Positions 1-7,689 of a stretch of 38,661 nt of DNA are shown one piece after another. The stretch is from positions 1 to 38,661 of the forward strand of contig DAHXMI010000008.1 of the NCBI GenBank assembly GCA_027365565.1, written 5' to 3'. The stretch is from JAMCYG01 sp027365565. Lineage in GTDB: Archaea; Micrarchaeota; Micrarchaeia; Micrarchaeales; Micrarchaeaceae. The notes beneath the pieces were generated by a model. It was given only the letters and a program-made list of their open reading frames with translations, was not told where the DNA came from and did not search any database. Numbering within the stretch: the stretch's first letter is position 1; every line of letters starts with the position of its first letter. The position numbers and the translations under genes are program-made.

Positions 1-28
1 AACTCGGGTTCAAATCCCGACGGGAGCA
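1..28 (+). tRNA. 3' end of a tRNA (partial)
   Basis: The first 28 bases fold as the end of a tRNA. The T stem is TCGGG (4-8) with CCCGA (16-20) around the loop TTCAAAT. The 3' acceptor strand CGGGAGC is at 21-27 and discriminator A at 28. CCA is not encoded, as in many archaeal tRNAs. The anticodon lies outside the window, so the amino acid cannot be named. Confidence 0.85.
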
Positions 29-122
29 AACAATCTGCTTAAGTACCTACGACGCTGCCGATATGCGCACCGATTGTTTTTGACGAGACTCACTATTGGA
101 GCGAAGAGAAAACAAAGAAAAG

Positions 123-140
123 GTGCGCCTTGCGGCGCAC
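123..140 (-). terminator. Hairpin with GCAA loop and T-rich tail
   Basis: A perfect 7-bp inverted repeat (GTGCGCC/GGCGCAC) encloses a 4-base loop. Read on the minus strand the loop is GCAA, a GNRA tetraloop, and the stem is followed by a T-rich run (about 108-122). It lies about 28 bases past the stop of the minus-strand membrane protein ending at 168, so it could end that transcript. Archaeal termination relies mainly on T tracts, so the role of the stem is inferred. Confidence 0.45.
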
Positions 141-167
141 AAAGGAAAGGGACTGGTTGACGAGCAA

Positions 168-539
168 TCAGTGCTTGCCCTCGTAGTTCAATCCTGCGCC
201 TATGAAGGATATGATGAATCCTATAAGCGTCGCGATGAACCATGTGCTGCCGTACGTGAACGCAATCAAAGCGAAGGATGTGCCGACTGTCATGCACATC
301 GCCCCGTAAGCTGCGCTCTTTGCCTTGCCTAGGACGTTTGTGAAGCTGAGAATGAATAGGCTTATCGATCCTAAGACTGCTGTTGCATATAGCAGCGGGA
401 GCCACAGATTAGCCGCACTCCAGCCTGTGTTCATGAACTGTCCGTGTACTACGCCGAAGGTCACTGCCAGGAAAACCAGGCTACCTATCAACTCCAGTAC
501 AAAGGCAGCTATGTTATTACCTACTTTACCTTTTGCCAT
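168..539 (-). CDS. Small four-helix membrane protein (paralogue 1)
   Basis: A 123-residue, strongly hydrophobic protein with about four predicted transmembrane segments (near residues 9-30, 45-65, 73-95 and 98-118) and short basic or polar ends. I do not recognise a named family. It is clearly related to the next gene on the same strand. Both share a G-S-L-(V/I)-F-L-A stretch in helix 1 and an L-F-I-(L/I)-S-F-x-(N/D)-V-L stretch after helix 2. The start is taken at the ATG at 539 rather than the GTG at 548 because a TATA-like element (561-570) is centred 26 bp upstream, which fits a nearly leaderless message. An AGTGG five bases before the ATG is also present. Function unknown; probably an integral membrane protein of the cytoplasmic membrane. 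Confidence 0.7.
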   Translation of the reverse strand: MAKGKVGNNIAAFVLELIGSLVFLAVTFGVVHGQFMNTGWSAANLWLPLLYATAVLGSISLFILSFTNVLGKAKSAAYGAMCMTVGTSFALIAFTYGSTWFIATLIGFIISFIGAGLNYEGKH

Positions 540-560
540 TTTTACCACTGATATACAGTT

Positions 561-570
561 CTATAAATAG
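561..570 (-). promoter_or_regulatory. TATA box for the 168-539 gene
   Basis: CTATAAATAG (near palindrome) is centred about 26 bp upstream of the ATG at 539, the usual archaeal TATA-to-start distance for a leaderless or very short-leader transcript. Confidence 0.55.
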
Positions 571-658
571 CTTTTTAAACCTATCAGGGAGGTTTGACGT
601 CTGTTGTATAAAAAAGACTATGAATGAAAAAGCGAAGAAATTGGGAAAGGGCTGATTT

Positions 659-1030
659 TCAGTTCCAATATCTCACGGAACCGGCAAGCAGCAGCGCGAA
701 CCCAAGCACGGTCACGCCTAGGAAATAAGCGTTCCCGTACATCAGTGGCACGAGCGCCATTGCGGCCACAGCTGACATGCCCAGGTTAAGTCTAGAGAAT
801 CTGTTGCCTCTCCACAGTACATCCGCGAAGCTTATGATGAACAGCCCCATAGAGAAGGTGACCGCAACGCCAAACAGTATAGGAATCCAGGGCAGCGCAG
901 CGTTCCATGCGGCGATGGACGTGATGTAAGTTCCGCCGAATGCTATGAATATGTCGGCCAGGAATATCAGGCTGCCTGTCATATGGAGTATAAACGAAGT
1001 CTCGCTGTATTCCCCTCGCACACGTACCAT
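659..1030 (-). CDS. Small four-helix membrane protein (paralogue 2)
   Basis: About 123 residues with four hydrophobic segments, related to the protein at 168-539 by shared motifs in helices 1, 2 and 4. An in-frame ATG at 1060 is rejected because the likely TATA element (TATTTATA, 1067-1074) sits only a few bases upstream of it. Two tandem ATGs lie at 1033 and 1030. The second is four bases after AGTGG, the same geometry as other starts in this window, so 1030 is chosen. The pair is not obviously co-transcribed, since each copy has its own TATA-like element and about 120 bp separate them. Function unknown. The C-terminus ends in an Arg-Tyr-Trp-Asn tail. Confidence 0.68.
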   Translation of the reverse strand: MVRVRGEYSETSFILHMTGSLIFLADIFIAFGGTYITSIAAWNAALPWIPILFGVAVTFSMGLFIISFADVLWRGNRFSRLNLGMSAVAAMALVPLMYGNAYFLGVTVLGFALLLAGSVRYWN

Positions 1031-1093
1031 CATACCACTGATTCCACACAGATAATTCAAAAGAAATATTTATAGATATACCGTTATGCACGG

Positions 1094-2212
1094 TTATCCT
1101 GGGAAATCGCGCCTGGCCTCGCCGCTTATGTCGTAGGTTCTGCCGCGCCATGTTATGCTGCGCATTTTGCTCGCCTTTAACAGGTTTGCCATGTACATAA
1201 ACTGGCTGAGTGCGAACGCGGCGATGGTGCCTGCGCTTCGGTCCCTCGCTCTTTGGTATGTCTTCACCGCTTCGGCAGCAAACGGCAGCAGGAGTACCAG
1301 GAAGAGGGGGGAAGATAACACAGACAGGACTATACCTGACAGGAAGAGCAGTATGTTTGCGCCGTAGAACGCAAGGCCGTAGTAGAGGACTTTCCTATCG
1401 CCCGCTATCGAGAGCGCAGTCTGCCTGCTCGACCATTCCCAGAGGCTGCTGAAGCTCTCCCTGCAGTATACAGTCGCATCCGCGCCTTCGCAGTACGCTA
1501 TGCCAAGCCCTTTAGCCTTCGACATCCTTGTTATCGCGATGTCGTCCGATACCATGCTGCCGAAATACTCCAGCTCCTTCTTCCCTGATACGAGCCCTTT
1601 CCTGAAAGCTAGGGAGCCGCCCCAGCCGAACCTTGTCAGGTTAGATTCCATAAGCCCCTGGCCTACGAATCCCCATACCATCTTCATCCTGCTCCAGAAG
1701 CCCCTAAGCGGCTTGAAATATGGGAATGTAGTTGATATTCCTATGCGCTTGTCGGCGAGAGGTGCGACGAGCTCCGACAGCCACTTCCTTCCGACGCGCA
1801 CATCGGAGTCGAGGATCACATATACGTCATAGCCCTTCTCCGATGACAATGCTGTGTATATCGCCCTCACCTTCCCGCTGCGCCCCTTGCTCTTGCTGCT
1901 GGACCTGACTATCCTGATGCCTGTCCTCTTCAGCACTCCCACACTTCCGTCCTCCAAGCTGTCGACAATCGCCACGGCTTCATAGTTGCGATAGCTCTGG
2001 TGCAGCGCGGATATGATGTTTTCCTTGAGGCCGATGTCTGCGCCACGGCACGGTATCATTACGAGCACCGCAGGCCCGGTATCCTTGACTGTTGTCCTCT
2101 TATCCGTTTTGCCACTTCCGGATGCCGCACCGAACGCTAATAAGACGAGCGCGGCATCGATGAGCAGAAGGAAAAGGATGAAGGCCCAATAAGCTATTGC
2201 ATAGGCATTCAT
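1094..2212 (-). CDS. Membrane-anchored family 2/21-like glycosyltransferase
   Basis: A 372-residue protein with one N-terminal transmembrane helix (about 5-28), a GT-A glycosyltransferase domain (about 48-270) and two or more C-terminal helices (about 275-318). Visible motifs are the nucleotide-sugar metal-binding DSD (135-137), an acidic SDD (222-224) in the catalytic-base position, and a W-S-S-R-Q element (260-264) where the family has (Q/R)xxRW. This layout recalls ceramide-glucosyltransferase-like GT21/GT2 enzymes, which transfer a sugar from a nucleotide sugar to a lipid on the cytoplasmic membrane face. Donor and acceptor cannot be told from sequence. It starts four bases after the Hjc stop, so it is probably co-transcribed with Hjc, although the functions look unrelated. 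Confidence 0.85.
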   Translation of the reverse strand: MNAYAIAYWAFILFLLLIDAALVLLAFGAASGSGKTDKRTTVKDTGPAVLVMIPCRGADIGLKENIISALHQSYRNYEAVAIVDSLEDGSVGVLKRTGIRIVRSSSKSKGRSGKVRAIYTALSSEKGYDVYVILDSDVRVGRKWLSELVAPLADKRIGISTTFPYFKPLRGFWSRMKMVWGFVGQGLMESNLTRFGWGGSLAFRKGLVSGKKELEYFGSMVSDDIAITRMSKAKGLGIAYCEGADATVYCRESFSSLWEWSSRQTALSIAGDRKVLYYGLAFYGANILLFLSGIVLSVLSSPLFLVLLLPFAAEAVKTYQRARDRSAGTIAAFALSQFMYMANLLKASKMRSITWRGRTYDISGEARRDFPG

Positions 2213-2216
2213 GAGA

Positions 2217-2597
2217 TCAGAGCAGCTCGGATATGTACCGGCCTATCTTGAGTGCGCTCTTGCGCGTTATGGTATAGTTCTTCACGGCCATGTACATCTC
2301 CTCTGGCTTTATCAGCAGCCATGGCTTCCCGTTCATCCTCCATGCGACGAAGGTCTTCATCCGCGTGTTCTTCTCCCACTCCTTGAGCGCCTCGAACCTG
2401 TCCGGCTCTATGGTGAGGCTGGTGGATTCCCATGCCTTGCACTCGAATGCATAGCCGTCGCCGTTCCTTATCGCTATAACATCAGGACTCAGGGAGCTGA
2501 CTCCGCTTCCCGCGGCGCGCATTACCGAATAGCTTGCGCTGTGGAGCATGTCTATGAGTTCCCGCTCGGTCCTTGCGCCCTTCGAATACCTGGTCAA
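2217..2597 (-). CDS. hjc: Holliday junction resolvase Hjc
   Basis: About 126 residues matching archaeal Hjc. The N-terminal Y-S-K-G-x-R-x-E-R-E-L motif carries the first catalytic Glu. S-P-D-V-I-A is followed by E-C-K, the Asp and Glu-x-Lys of the restriction-nuclease-like active site. Hjc cuts four-way DNA junctions as a homodimer. The start is placed at a TTG (2597) preceded by GGTGA and four bases, giving Met-Thr-Arg-Tyr-Ser-Lys-Gly, which matches the family N-terminus. A TTG at 2612 would add five residues and lacks this signal. A TATA-like TTTAAATTTT lies near 2623-2633. The gene follows the Hef-like helicase at 2652, giving a repair/recombination pair on one strand. Confidence 0.88.
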   Translation of the reverse strand: MTRYSKGARTERELIDMLHSASYSVMRAAGSGVSSLSPDVIAIRNGDGYAFECKAWESTSLTIEPDRFEALKEWEKNTRMKTFVAWRMNGKPWLLIKPEEMYMAVKNYTITRKSALKIGRYISELL

Positions 2598-2651
2598 CCT
2601 ATCACCATACAAATATCTGGCAAAATTTAAAACCGTTTACGGTGCCACACG

Positions 2652-4220
2652 TCAGAAGAGTCTCTTCTGCGCATCCTGCCCTGCTGCCGTCGGCTTCCTC
2701 GCCCTCCTCAACAGCTGCTCGCGTATTATCTCAACGTTCTCCTTCATCCTCTTCTCCCTCATGCCTGAAATGAGCAGATACTTCTCGTCCTTTGTCTTCC
2801 TTGTCACCATTATGTATATCTCACCGAACTTCATCCTGCCTGCCCTTCCCTTTCTCTGTATGTTCCTTATCTCGCTCGGCACAGGCTCGTAGAATATCAC
2901 CGCATCAACCGCTGGTATGTCAAGTCCCTCTTCGCCGATGGACGTCGCAACGAGTACCTTGAACTCGCCCTTCCTGAATTTTTCTACGGTCTCCTTCTGA
3001 TCCTCGTTCGTGAATCCCTCCTTCTTGCCTACGAACGGCATCGCCGCCACGCCGTTGGCCCTAAGCATCTGCACTAGCCTCTTTATCGTGGATCTGTACT
3101 GCGCGAATATTATGACGCTCTTTCCTGGTATTTCCCGTGTTATCATGTCCATGATCCTTGCGGCCTTCGGGTGCTCCTCGTCGCTCTCGAGGGCTTCGTT
3201 CGCGAGCCTCATGGCCTCGCTGATGTTCCTGTTCGCCAGTATGCTGTTCAGCGCCCTGCTCTTTTTTTCTTTCTCTTGCAGCGACCTCATGTACGAAGTG
3301 AACGGGTATATGCCTTCAGTAGTGAGAAGATCGTATGCATGCGAGAGGTAGAGCACGTACGTGTAATCGAAGAGGTTGATGAACTTGAATTTCTGCGCCT
3401 CTATCTTGTCTATGCTCCTGCCTATCTCTATGAGCCTGCCCCTGGGCATGTTCTCGAAGTCCACGTAAGGGCTCATGCCATGGCTGTATAGATTGGATAA
3501 ATGCTCGTTTATCGCAGGCCTCACGAGATATGCTATGCGGCTTATCGTCTGTCCCATGTCGACATATATGGTGTTAGTCCTCTTTCCCATGACGTATGGT
3601 GCGACATCGGAGTCGTTCGATACCCTTATCTCTATGTTCTGTATGCCGAGGGCGGTTACCAGTGCCTTTATCTTCTTCGCGCCGCTGCCCGGCGAGGCTG
3701 TAAGGCCTATGATCTGTATGCCACTTTCCATGCACATGTCCGCGACATACGTATACGCATACCTTCCGACCGCCTTGTGGCACTCATCGAATATAACTAC
3801 GCCGTACCCATCAAGCGACATGCGGCCGCTTTTGAGGTCGTTCGATATCGTCTGAGGGGTCGCTACGACGACCTTCGCGTCCTTCTCCATATTCTTCCTC
3901 TTCTTCACGCCGCTGCTTCCAGTGAGCAGCGTGAGGAAGTTCGGATCCACGTTCAGGGCCTTGCCCAGCGATGAGTAGTGCTGCTCGCTGAGCGGTTTCG
4001 TCGGCGCGAGTATCAGCGCCTTCCTGCCCTCATGGAGGGCCCTTGCTATTGCGAAAACCGCGATGAGCGTCTTGCCGAGCCCTGTCGGCAGTATGACGAG
4101 GCTGTTGCCGCCGGCGAACACGCTCTTGATTATGTTGATCTGGTAGGCCCTCGGCTCTATGGTGCCTGTGTTGACGAGGCTGGCATATGGTTCAAGCTCC
4201 TTCCAATCGTTAAGCGCCAT
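2652..4220 (-). CDS. Hef-like superfamily 2 DNA helicase, no nuclease domain
   Basis: A 522-residue SF2 helicase. Motif I PTGLGKT is at 45-51, DECH at 145-148, TAS at 174-176, and motif VI QRKGRAGR at 455-462. An all-helical insert lies between the RecA domains (about 222-350). This is the architecture of the helicase half of euryarchaeal Hef (FANCM/MPH1 family), which unwinds forked and branched DNA. The XPF-type ERCC4 nuclease and HhH domains that follow in full Hef are absent; the protein stops soon after motif VI. It ends in Q-K-R-L-F, which resembles a shortened PCNA-binding box. The start is the ATG at 4220, with a TATA-like AATATATT centred about 26 bp upstream. An in-frame start at 4403 would run through tRNA-Phe and is rejected. 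Confidence 0.85.
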   Translation of the reverse strand: MALNDWKELEPYASLVNTGTIEPRAYQINIIKSVFAGGNSLVILPTGLGKTLIAVFAIARALHEGRKALILAPTKPLSEQHYSSLGKALNVDPNFLTLLTGSSGVKKRKNMEKDAKVVVATPQTISNDLKSGRMSLDGYGVVIFDECHKAVGRYAYTYVADMCMESGIQIIGLTASPGSGAKKIKALVTALGIQNIEIRVSNDSDVAPYVMGKRTNTIYVDMGQTISRIAYLVRPAINEHLSNLYSHGMSPYVDFENMPRGRLIEIGRSIDKIEAQKFKFINLFDYTYVLYLSHAYDLLTTEGIYPFTSYMRSLQEKEKKSRALNSILANRNISEAMRLANEALESDEEHPKAARIMDMITREIPGKSVIIFAQYRSTIKRLVQMLRANGVAAMPFVGKKEGFTNEDQKETVEKFRKGEFKVLVATSIGEEGLDIPAVDAVIFYEPVPSEIRNIQRKGRAGRMKFGEIYIMVTRKTKDEKYLLISGMREKRMKENVEIIREQLLRRARKPTAAGQDAQKRLF

Positions 4221-4330
4221 GTTAATCCCAATGGCAGAAAAGGAATATATTGCATCACCTCGAAACCATAGCCTGCACGCCTTTAGTTGCCTATTTATAT
4301 TTTGCCTAAACAGAATATAACACGATTTAT

Positions 4331-4402
4331 GCCGCTGTAGCTCAGTGGGAGAGCGTCCGGCTGAAGACCGGAATGTCGTCGGTTCAAATCCGGCCAGCGG
4401 CA
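4331..4402 (+). tRNA. tRNA-Phe (GAA)
   Basis: A full 72-nt cloverleaf. The acceptor GCCGCTG/CAGCGGC is perfectly paired with discriminator A, the D arm is CTCAGTGGGAGAG, and the anticodon stem TCCGG/CCGGA has loop CTGAAGA (anticodon GAA). The T loop is TTCAAAT. There is no intron and no encoded CCA. AT-rich TATA-like sequences lie at about 4290-4322. Confidence 0.95.
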
Positions 4403-4517
4403 CATTCTTCTTACCTCTGCCTATTTTAGCTGTGCTTTAGCCGGTTGATTGTCGCGGTCACGGAAGTCGTGCGCTTCGCACCATACTCCCTAGCAGCCTC
4501 TCAGATTAAAAAGAAAA

Positions 4518-4590
4518 TGCGACCTCCGGGATTTGAACCCGGGTTACCGCCTTGGCAAGGCGATGTCCTACCAGGCTAGACTAAGATCGC
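4518..4590 (-). tRNA. tRNA-Gly (GCC)
   Basis: Minus-strand cloverleaf of 73 nt. The acceptor GCGATCT pairs with AGGTCGC (one G-U), the discriminator is A, and the anticodon stem UCGCC/GGCGG has loop UUGCCAA (anticodon GCC). The T arm is CCGGG/CCCGG with loop TTCAAAT. No intron. It converges on tRNA-Phe across a 115-bp gap that shows no gene. Confidence 0.94.
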
Positions 4591-4774
4591 ACATATGCTG
4601 CAGTGGTACTTTAAGGATAGTAAACTGAAGCATAACTAATTAATGCGGGAGTAATTTAAACGTTGTGCTGGGGCCGCTGCAAAACGCACTGATTGCAGCC
4701 GATTAAACATAATCGTCAATTGTCCAGCGCCTATTCGTCTTTATATGCATTGCGTTACAATGCAATCTGATTCT

Positions 4775-6673
4775 ATGGATGGAATTGGCCATGTAATCAG
4801 AAACGATAATGAGAAGTACGGTGCAGTAATCACGGCGATTGGCGCGTCTTTTGGAAGCCTAGCCATAACCTCCGATACCAGGGCAGAGACGGTCATGAGG
4901 CGCGGCAAGCCCGTCGATGCGAAAAGGGAAGCGGAGCACATAAGGAACAGGCTGGGAATAAATGCGACGTCAGTACCCGCCCCTGGCGAGACCATTGTCA
5001 CGAACGCGGCCCTCGCAGTGATAAAGATGGCCCTGCTCAACGATGTCGATCTTGACACTATAACCGAAGTGAACCTTGCTACTGAATCGGGCAAGGAATT
5101 GTCGAAGAACATGGCCCTGAAGGTAGTAGACTACGTCAACAGGGCCAGTAGCATACTCCACGCGAACGGAATAGAAATAGGGCACCTTGCCGAAAACGGT
5201 TCTGCATACGGCAGTGGGAGAAAGGCGGTGAACACCAACCAGTACCAGAATGCTTGCGCCGCGGCGGTGCAGGAGATATATGCTGCGGCCAAGGACGGCC
5301 TAAGCAGAAAGACGAGGAAGCTGATAATCGCCAGCGACGATGCGAGCTATGTCGAAAACACACCTGCGACAGAGACCGGCGGGTTTGGCGCGGTCGCGAT
5401 GCTCCTGGAGAACCCGGAGGGCATCGGATCAGGCATGTTCCTCTCATCAGAGGTGTTCGGCGAGGCGAACATAGACAGCAACGAGTTCGTCAAGGAGGAG
5501 GTGCTTTACATCGGTGGCGGGCTTTCGATAATAAGCACGAGGCCCATCGTGTTCGGCAACCATTCTAATTACACATATCTGCTTCTTGCAAACAGATCGA
5601 TTAAGGCGGCATTCGGGCCGCACGTCTCGGAGCTGAGCAGCATCGAAGACGTGACCAGATACGACATGGTGCCTCATGTGCCATATCCTGTGATGCCGTT
5701 CGATGCCGCGGCATACTTCCTTAGGCACCTTGCGAGAGGTGATGGGTCCCTGCACGCCTCTCTCGCCGGGCAGATAAAGGCCGACGAGCCCTTCCTCGAC
5801 GGGTTCACCAATCTCGAAACAGAGCTCGAATTCCTGCACAAGGTGTACGAGGTCTACATACCGGTGGACAAAATGAAGGAGCACATAGCCAGATTGAGGG
5901 ATTCGGACCTCGACGATGAGACCGTAAACATGCTTGTCGGCAGGCTTGACGACCGCGCATCGATGCTTCAGGCAGCGGGCAGGTACTCCAAAGAGCTCGA
6001 GGCCCTCTCAAAGAGATATGGGGTGGGCGGAGAGCTGCTCGAGATAATGGACGGGACGGCACGCGGCTTGTCATCTGCTTCAAAGGCGGATTCCATGGGC
6101 CTTGACGATATGGATGCCCTGTTAGGGAAACTGCGCGAGTACATAGACGGGTTCGAAAGGGCCGACCAGAAATACAACGCGCTAGTGCGAGAGACCGCAG
6201 AGTTCAAAAGGCTGGCGACTGCGCTGCATCTCGACGAGGCCGTGAGCCTGTCAAGGGAGATAGGCAACATAGATACGGCATCGGCTCCGCTCGCGCTCAT
6301 AAGCAGCATAATAAACACAGACAACAAGAAGCCAAAGCTGATGCAGGGTTACGGCAGCGGCTCAAACGCGCCAGGCGTGCTGCTTAAGGCGTTCAACATA
6401 GATGCGCTGAAGGCAGCGTTGGAACTGAACGTCGCATACGAGCTATCCCGCAGGGAGTTCATATACAGCGCAGAAGAGTACAATAAGCTCCAGGAAGACG
6501 GGAAGCGCACGCATGCCGTGGATGCCCTTCTGCCGCTGTCGGAGAACGCACTGGGGGTCTCACTGAACCAGGAATCGCTACTCAGGATGGCGGAAGAGAT
6601 AGCGGAGAAGCGCAAGTCTGTGGAAGAAGCGGTGATAGCAAAGCGTGATCGGGAGAAGAGCAGGTCCGCATGA
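4775..6673 (+). CDS. HMG-CoA-synthase-like protein with long C-terminal extension
   Basis: A thiolase-fold protein of about 632 residues resembling hydroxymethylglutaryl-CoA synthase, which condenses acetyl-CoA with acetoacetyl-CoA in the mevalonate route to archaeal isoprenoid lipids. Numbered from an in-frame ATG at 4745, the three catalytic positions look conserved: Glu114 in A-T-E-S-G-K-E-L-S-K, Cys171 in Q-N-A-C-A-A-A-V, and His310 in P-H-V-P-Y-P-V-M-P-F. The T-G-G-F-G-A-V-A-M-L stretch (210-219) matches the family glycine-rich motif. Usual lengths are about 350-520, so roughly 250-300 mostly helical, charged residues at the end are extra. The start at 4775 is preferred because a TATA-like TTTATAT overlaps the 4745 ATG; the ATG at 4760 remains possible. 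Family placement is by motif reading only. Confidence 0.62.
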   Translation: MDGIGHVIRNDNEKYGAVITAIGASFGSLAITSDTRAETVMRRGKPVDAKREAEHIRNRLGINATSVPAPGETIVTNAALAVIKMALLNDVDLDTITEVNLATESGKELSKNMALKVVDYVNRASSILHANGIEIGHLAENGSAYGSGRKAVNTNQYQNACAAAVQEIYAAAKDGLSRKTRKLIIASDDASYVENTPATETGGFGAVAMLLENPEGIGSGMFLSSEVFGEANIDSNEFVKEEVLYIGGGLSIISTRPIVFGNHSNYTYLLLANRSIKAAFGPHVSELSSIEDVTRYDMVPHVPYPVMPFDAAAYFLRHLARGDGSLHASLAGQIKADEPFLDGFTNLETELEFLHKVYEVYIPVDKMKEHIARLRDSDLDDETVNMLVGRLDDRASMLQAAGRYSKELEALSKRYGVGGELLEIMDGTARGLSSASKADSMGLDDMDALLGKLREYIDGFERADQKYNALVRETAEFKRLATALHLDEAVSLSREIGNIDTASAPLALISSIINTDNKKPKLMQGYGSGSNAPGVLLKAFNIDALKAALELNVAYELSRREFIYSAEEYNKLQEDGKRTHAVDALLPLSENALGVSLNQESLLRMAEEIAEKRKSVEEAVIAKRDREKSRSA

Positions 6674-6682
6674 GAATGCGGC

Positions 6683-6793
6683 CTATTCCTTCCTATGCAT
6701 TTTCCTTTCGTTGGACCACGACATGGCCCTGGACCAGAACGTTGTCCTCTTCAGCAGCGGCTTGAGGAATGAGCCCAGCGGGGCCTTCCTCAC
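6683..6793 (-). CDS. Possible 36-residue basic protein, coupled to the aldo/keto reductase
   Basis: An open frame of 36 codons begins with a GTG that overlaps the aldo/keto reductase stop as GTGA and ends with TAG at 6683, ten bases from the opposing HMG-CoA-synthase-like stop. The product is highly basic and aromatic, with segments such as Pro-Leu-Leu-Lys-Arg-Thr-Thr-Phe-Trp and Glu-Arg-Lys-Met-His-Arg-Lys. It resembles no family I know; it is not L39e, which I considered. The only support is that it spans the whole gap and is positioned for translational coupling. It may be a chance ORF. Confidence 0.3.
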   Translation of the reverse strand: MRKAPLGSFLKPLLKRTTFWSRAMSWSNERKMHRKE

Positions 6794-7596
6794 CCCGGTA
6801 AAAAATCGTTTATCGAACCGATCTCATCGCCGCTCAGATTGAAGTCGGCCGAACCCGCATTCTCCTTCATGTGCGCTACGCTGGAGGACTTCGGTATTGC
6901 AACCACCTGCTTCTTGCTTATCAGCCAGTTGAGGGCGACCTGCTCGGCGCTCTTGCCGTGCTTCTCGCCTATACTGCCAAGGATGGATGACAGTTCCGCA
7001 TACTTCCTCTGGCGTATCGCTCCGCGGGCGAGCGGGCTGTAAGCTATCAGCGTGATCCTGTTTCTATCGCAGTAATCGAGAATCTCGTCCTCTGGCTCCC
7101 TGACGAGCACGCTGTATTCGACCTGGTTGGACACAATCCTGGAATTACCAAGCGCAGCCTGCGCCTCCTCGAATTCCTTCACGCTGAAGTTGCTGACGCC
7201 GATGTGCCTTATCTTTCCGCTTTCCATAAGCTCCTCCATCGCACGCATCGTCTCCTTTATAGGTATACTGCTGTTCGGCCAGTGCAGCTGGTACAGGTCG
7301 ATATGGTCCGTACCTAGCCTCCTCAGGCTCTCATCGCACGCCCTTATCACGTCGTCGTGGCCGAAGTGGTGCGGCGACACCTTGGTTGCTATGAATGCAT
7401 CTTTTCTGCCTGCGACCGCTTTCCCGACCAGCGGCTCTGTCCCATACATCTCGGCAGTATCAACAAGGTTAACACCGTTGTCCAATGCATACCTTATGGC
7501 GCTTACGTCATCCTCTGGATTTGCACCCATCTTCCAAGTGCCAATGCCTATCGCAGACACCTTCTCACCAGTGCTGCCCAATTCCTTGTACTTCAA
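6790..7596 (-). CDS. Aldo/keto reductase
   Basis: A 268-residue NAD(P)H-dependent (beta/alpha)8 oxidoreductase. The catalytic tetrad is visible as Asp46 and Tyr51 (V-D-T-A-E-M-Y-G), Lys72 (A-T-K-V) and His105 (Q-L-H-W-P). The G-V-S-N-F and I-P-K-S-S stretches of the cofactor site are present, and the length is normal. The natural carbonyl substrate cannot be predicted. The start is a TTG at 7596, preceded by GGTGG and four bases, with a TATA-like GGATAAATAG upstream around 7629-7640. It yields Met-Lys-Tyr-Lys-Glu-Leu-Gly, the classic family N-terminus. The in-frame ATG at 7650 lies upstream of that TATA element and is rejected. It is divergent from the MFS transporter at 7690. Confidence 0.92.
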   Translation of the reverse strand: MKYKELGSTGEKVSAIGIGTWKMGANPEDDVSAIRYALDNGVNLVDTAEMYGTEPLVGKAVAGRKDAFIATKVSPHHFGHDDVIRACDESLRRLGTDHIDLYQLHWPNSSIPIKETMRAMEELMESGKIRHIGVSNFSVKEFEEAQAALGNSRIVSNQVEYSVLVREPEDEILDYCDRNRITLIAYSPLARGAIRQRKYAELSSILGSIGEKHGKSAEQVALNWLISKKQVVAIPKSSSVAHMKENAGSADFNLSGDEIGSINDFLPG

Positions 7597-7689
7597 TGTA
7601 CCACCCGTTAACAAACTGGCGTGCCTGCTATTTATCCCTTTACTCTGCATTTCTTGTAGCGCAATGCCGCATGCGCGAAGTGCTGATGC

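Noticed and set aside
4221..4403. 61-residue N-terminal extension of the Hef-like helicase frame
   Set aside because: It reads through tRNA-Phe on the opposite strand and upstream of a TATA-like element; family alignment starts near the ATG at 4220.
6683..6793. Ribosomal protein L39e for the 36-residue basic ORF
   Set aside because: It is shorter than L39e and lacks the family's N-R-R-V-P-x-W-V and H-P-K-R-R-x-W-R-R signatures.
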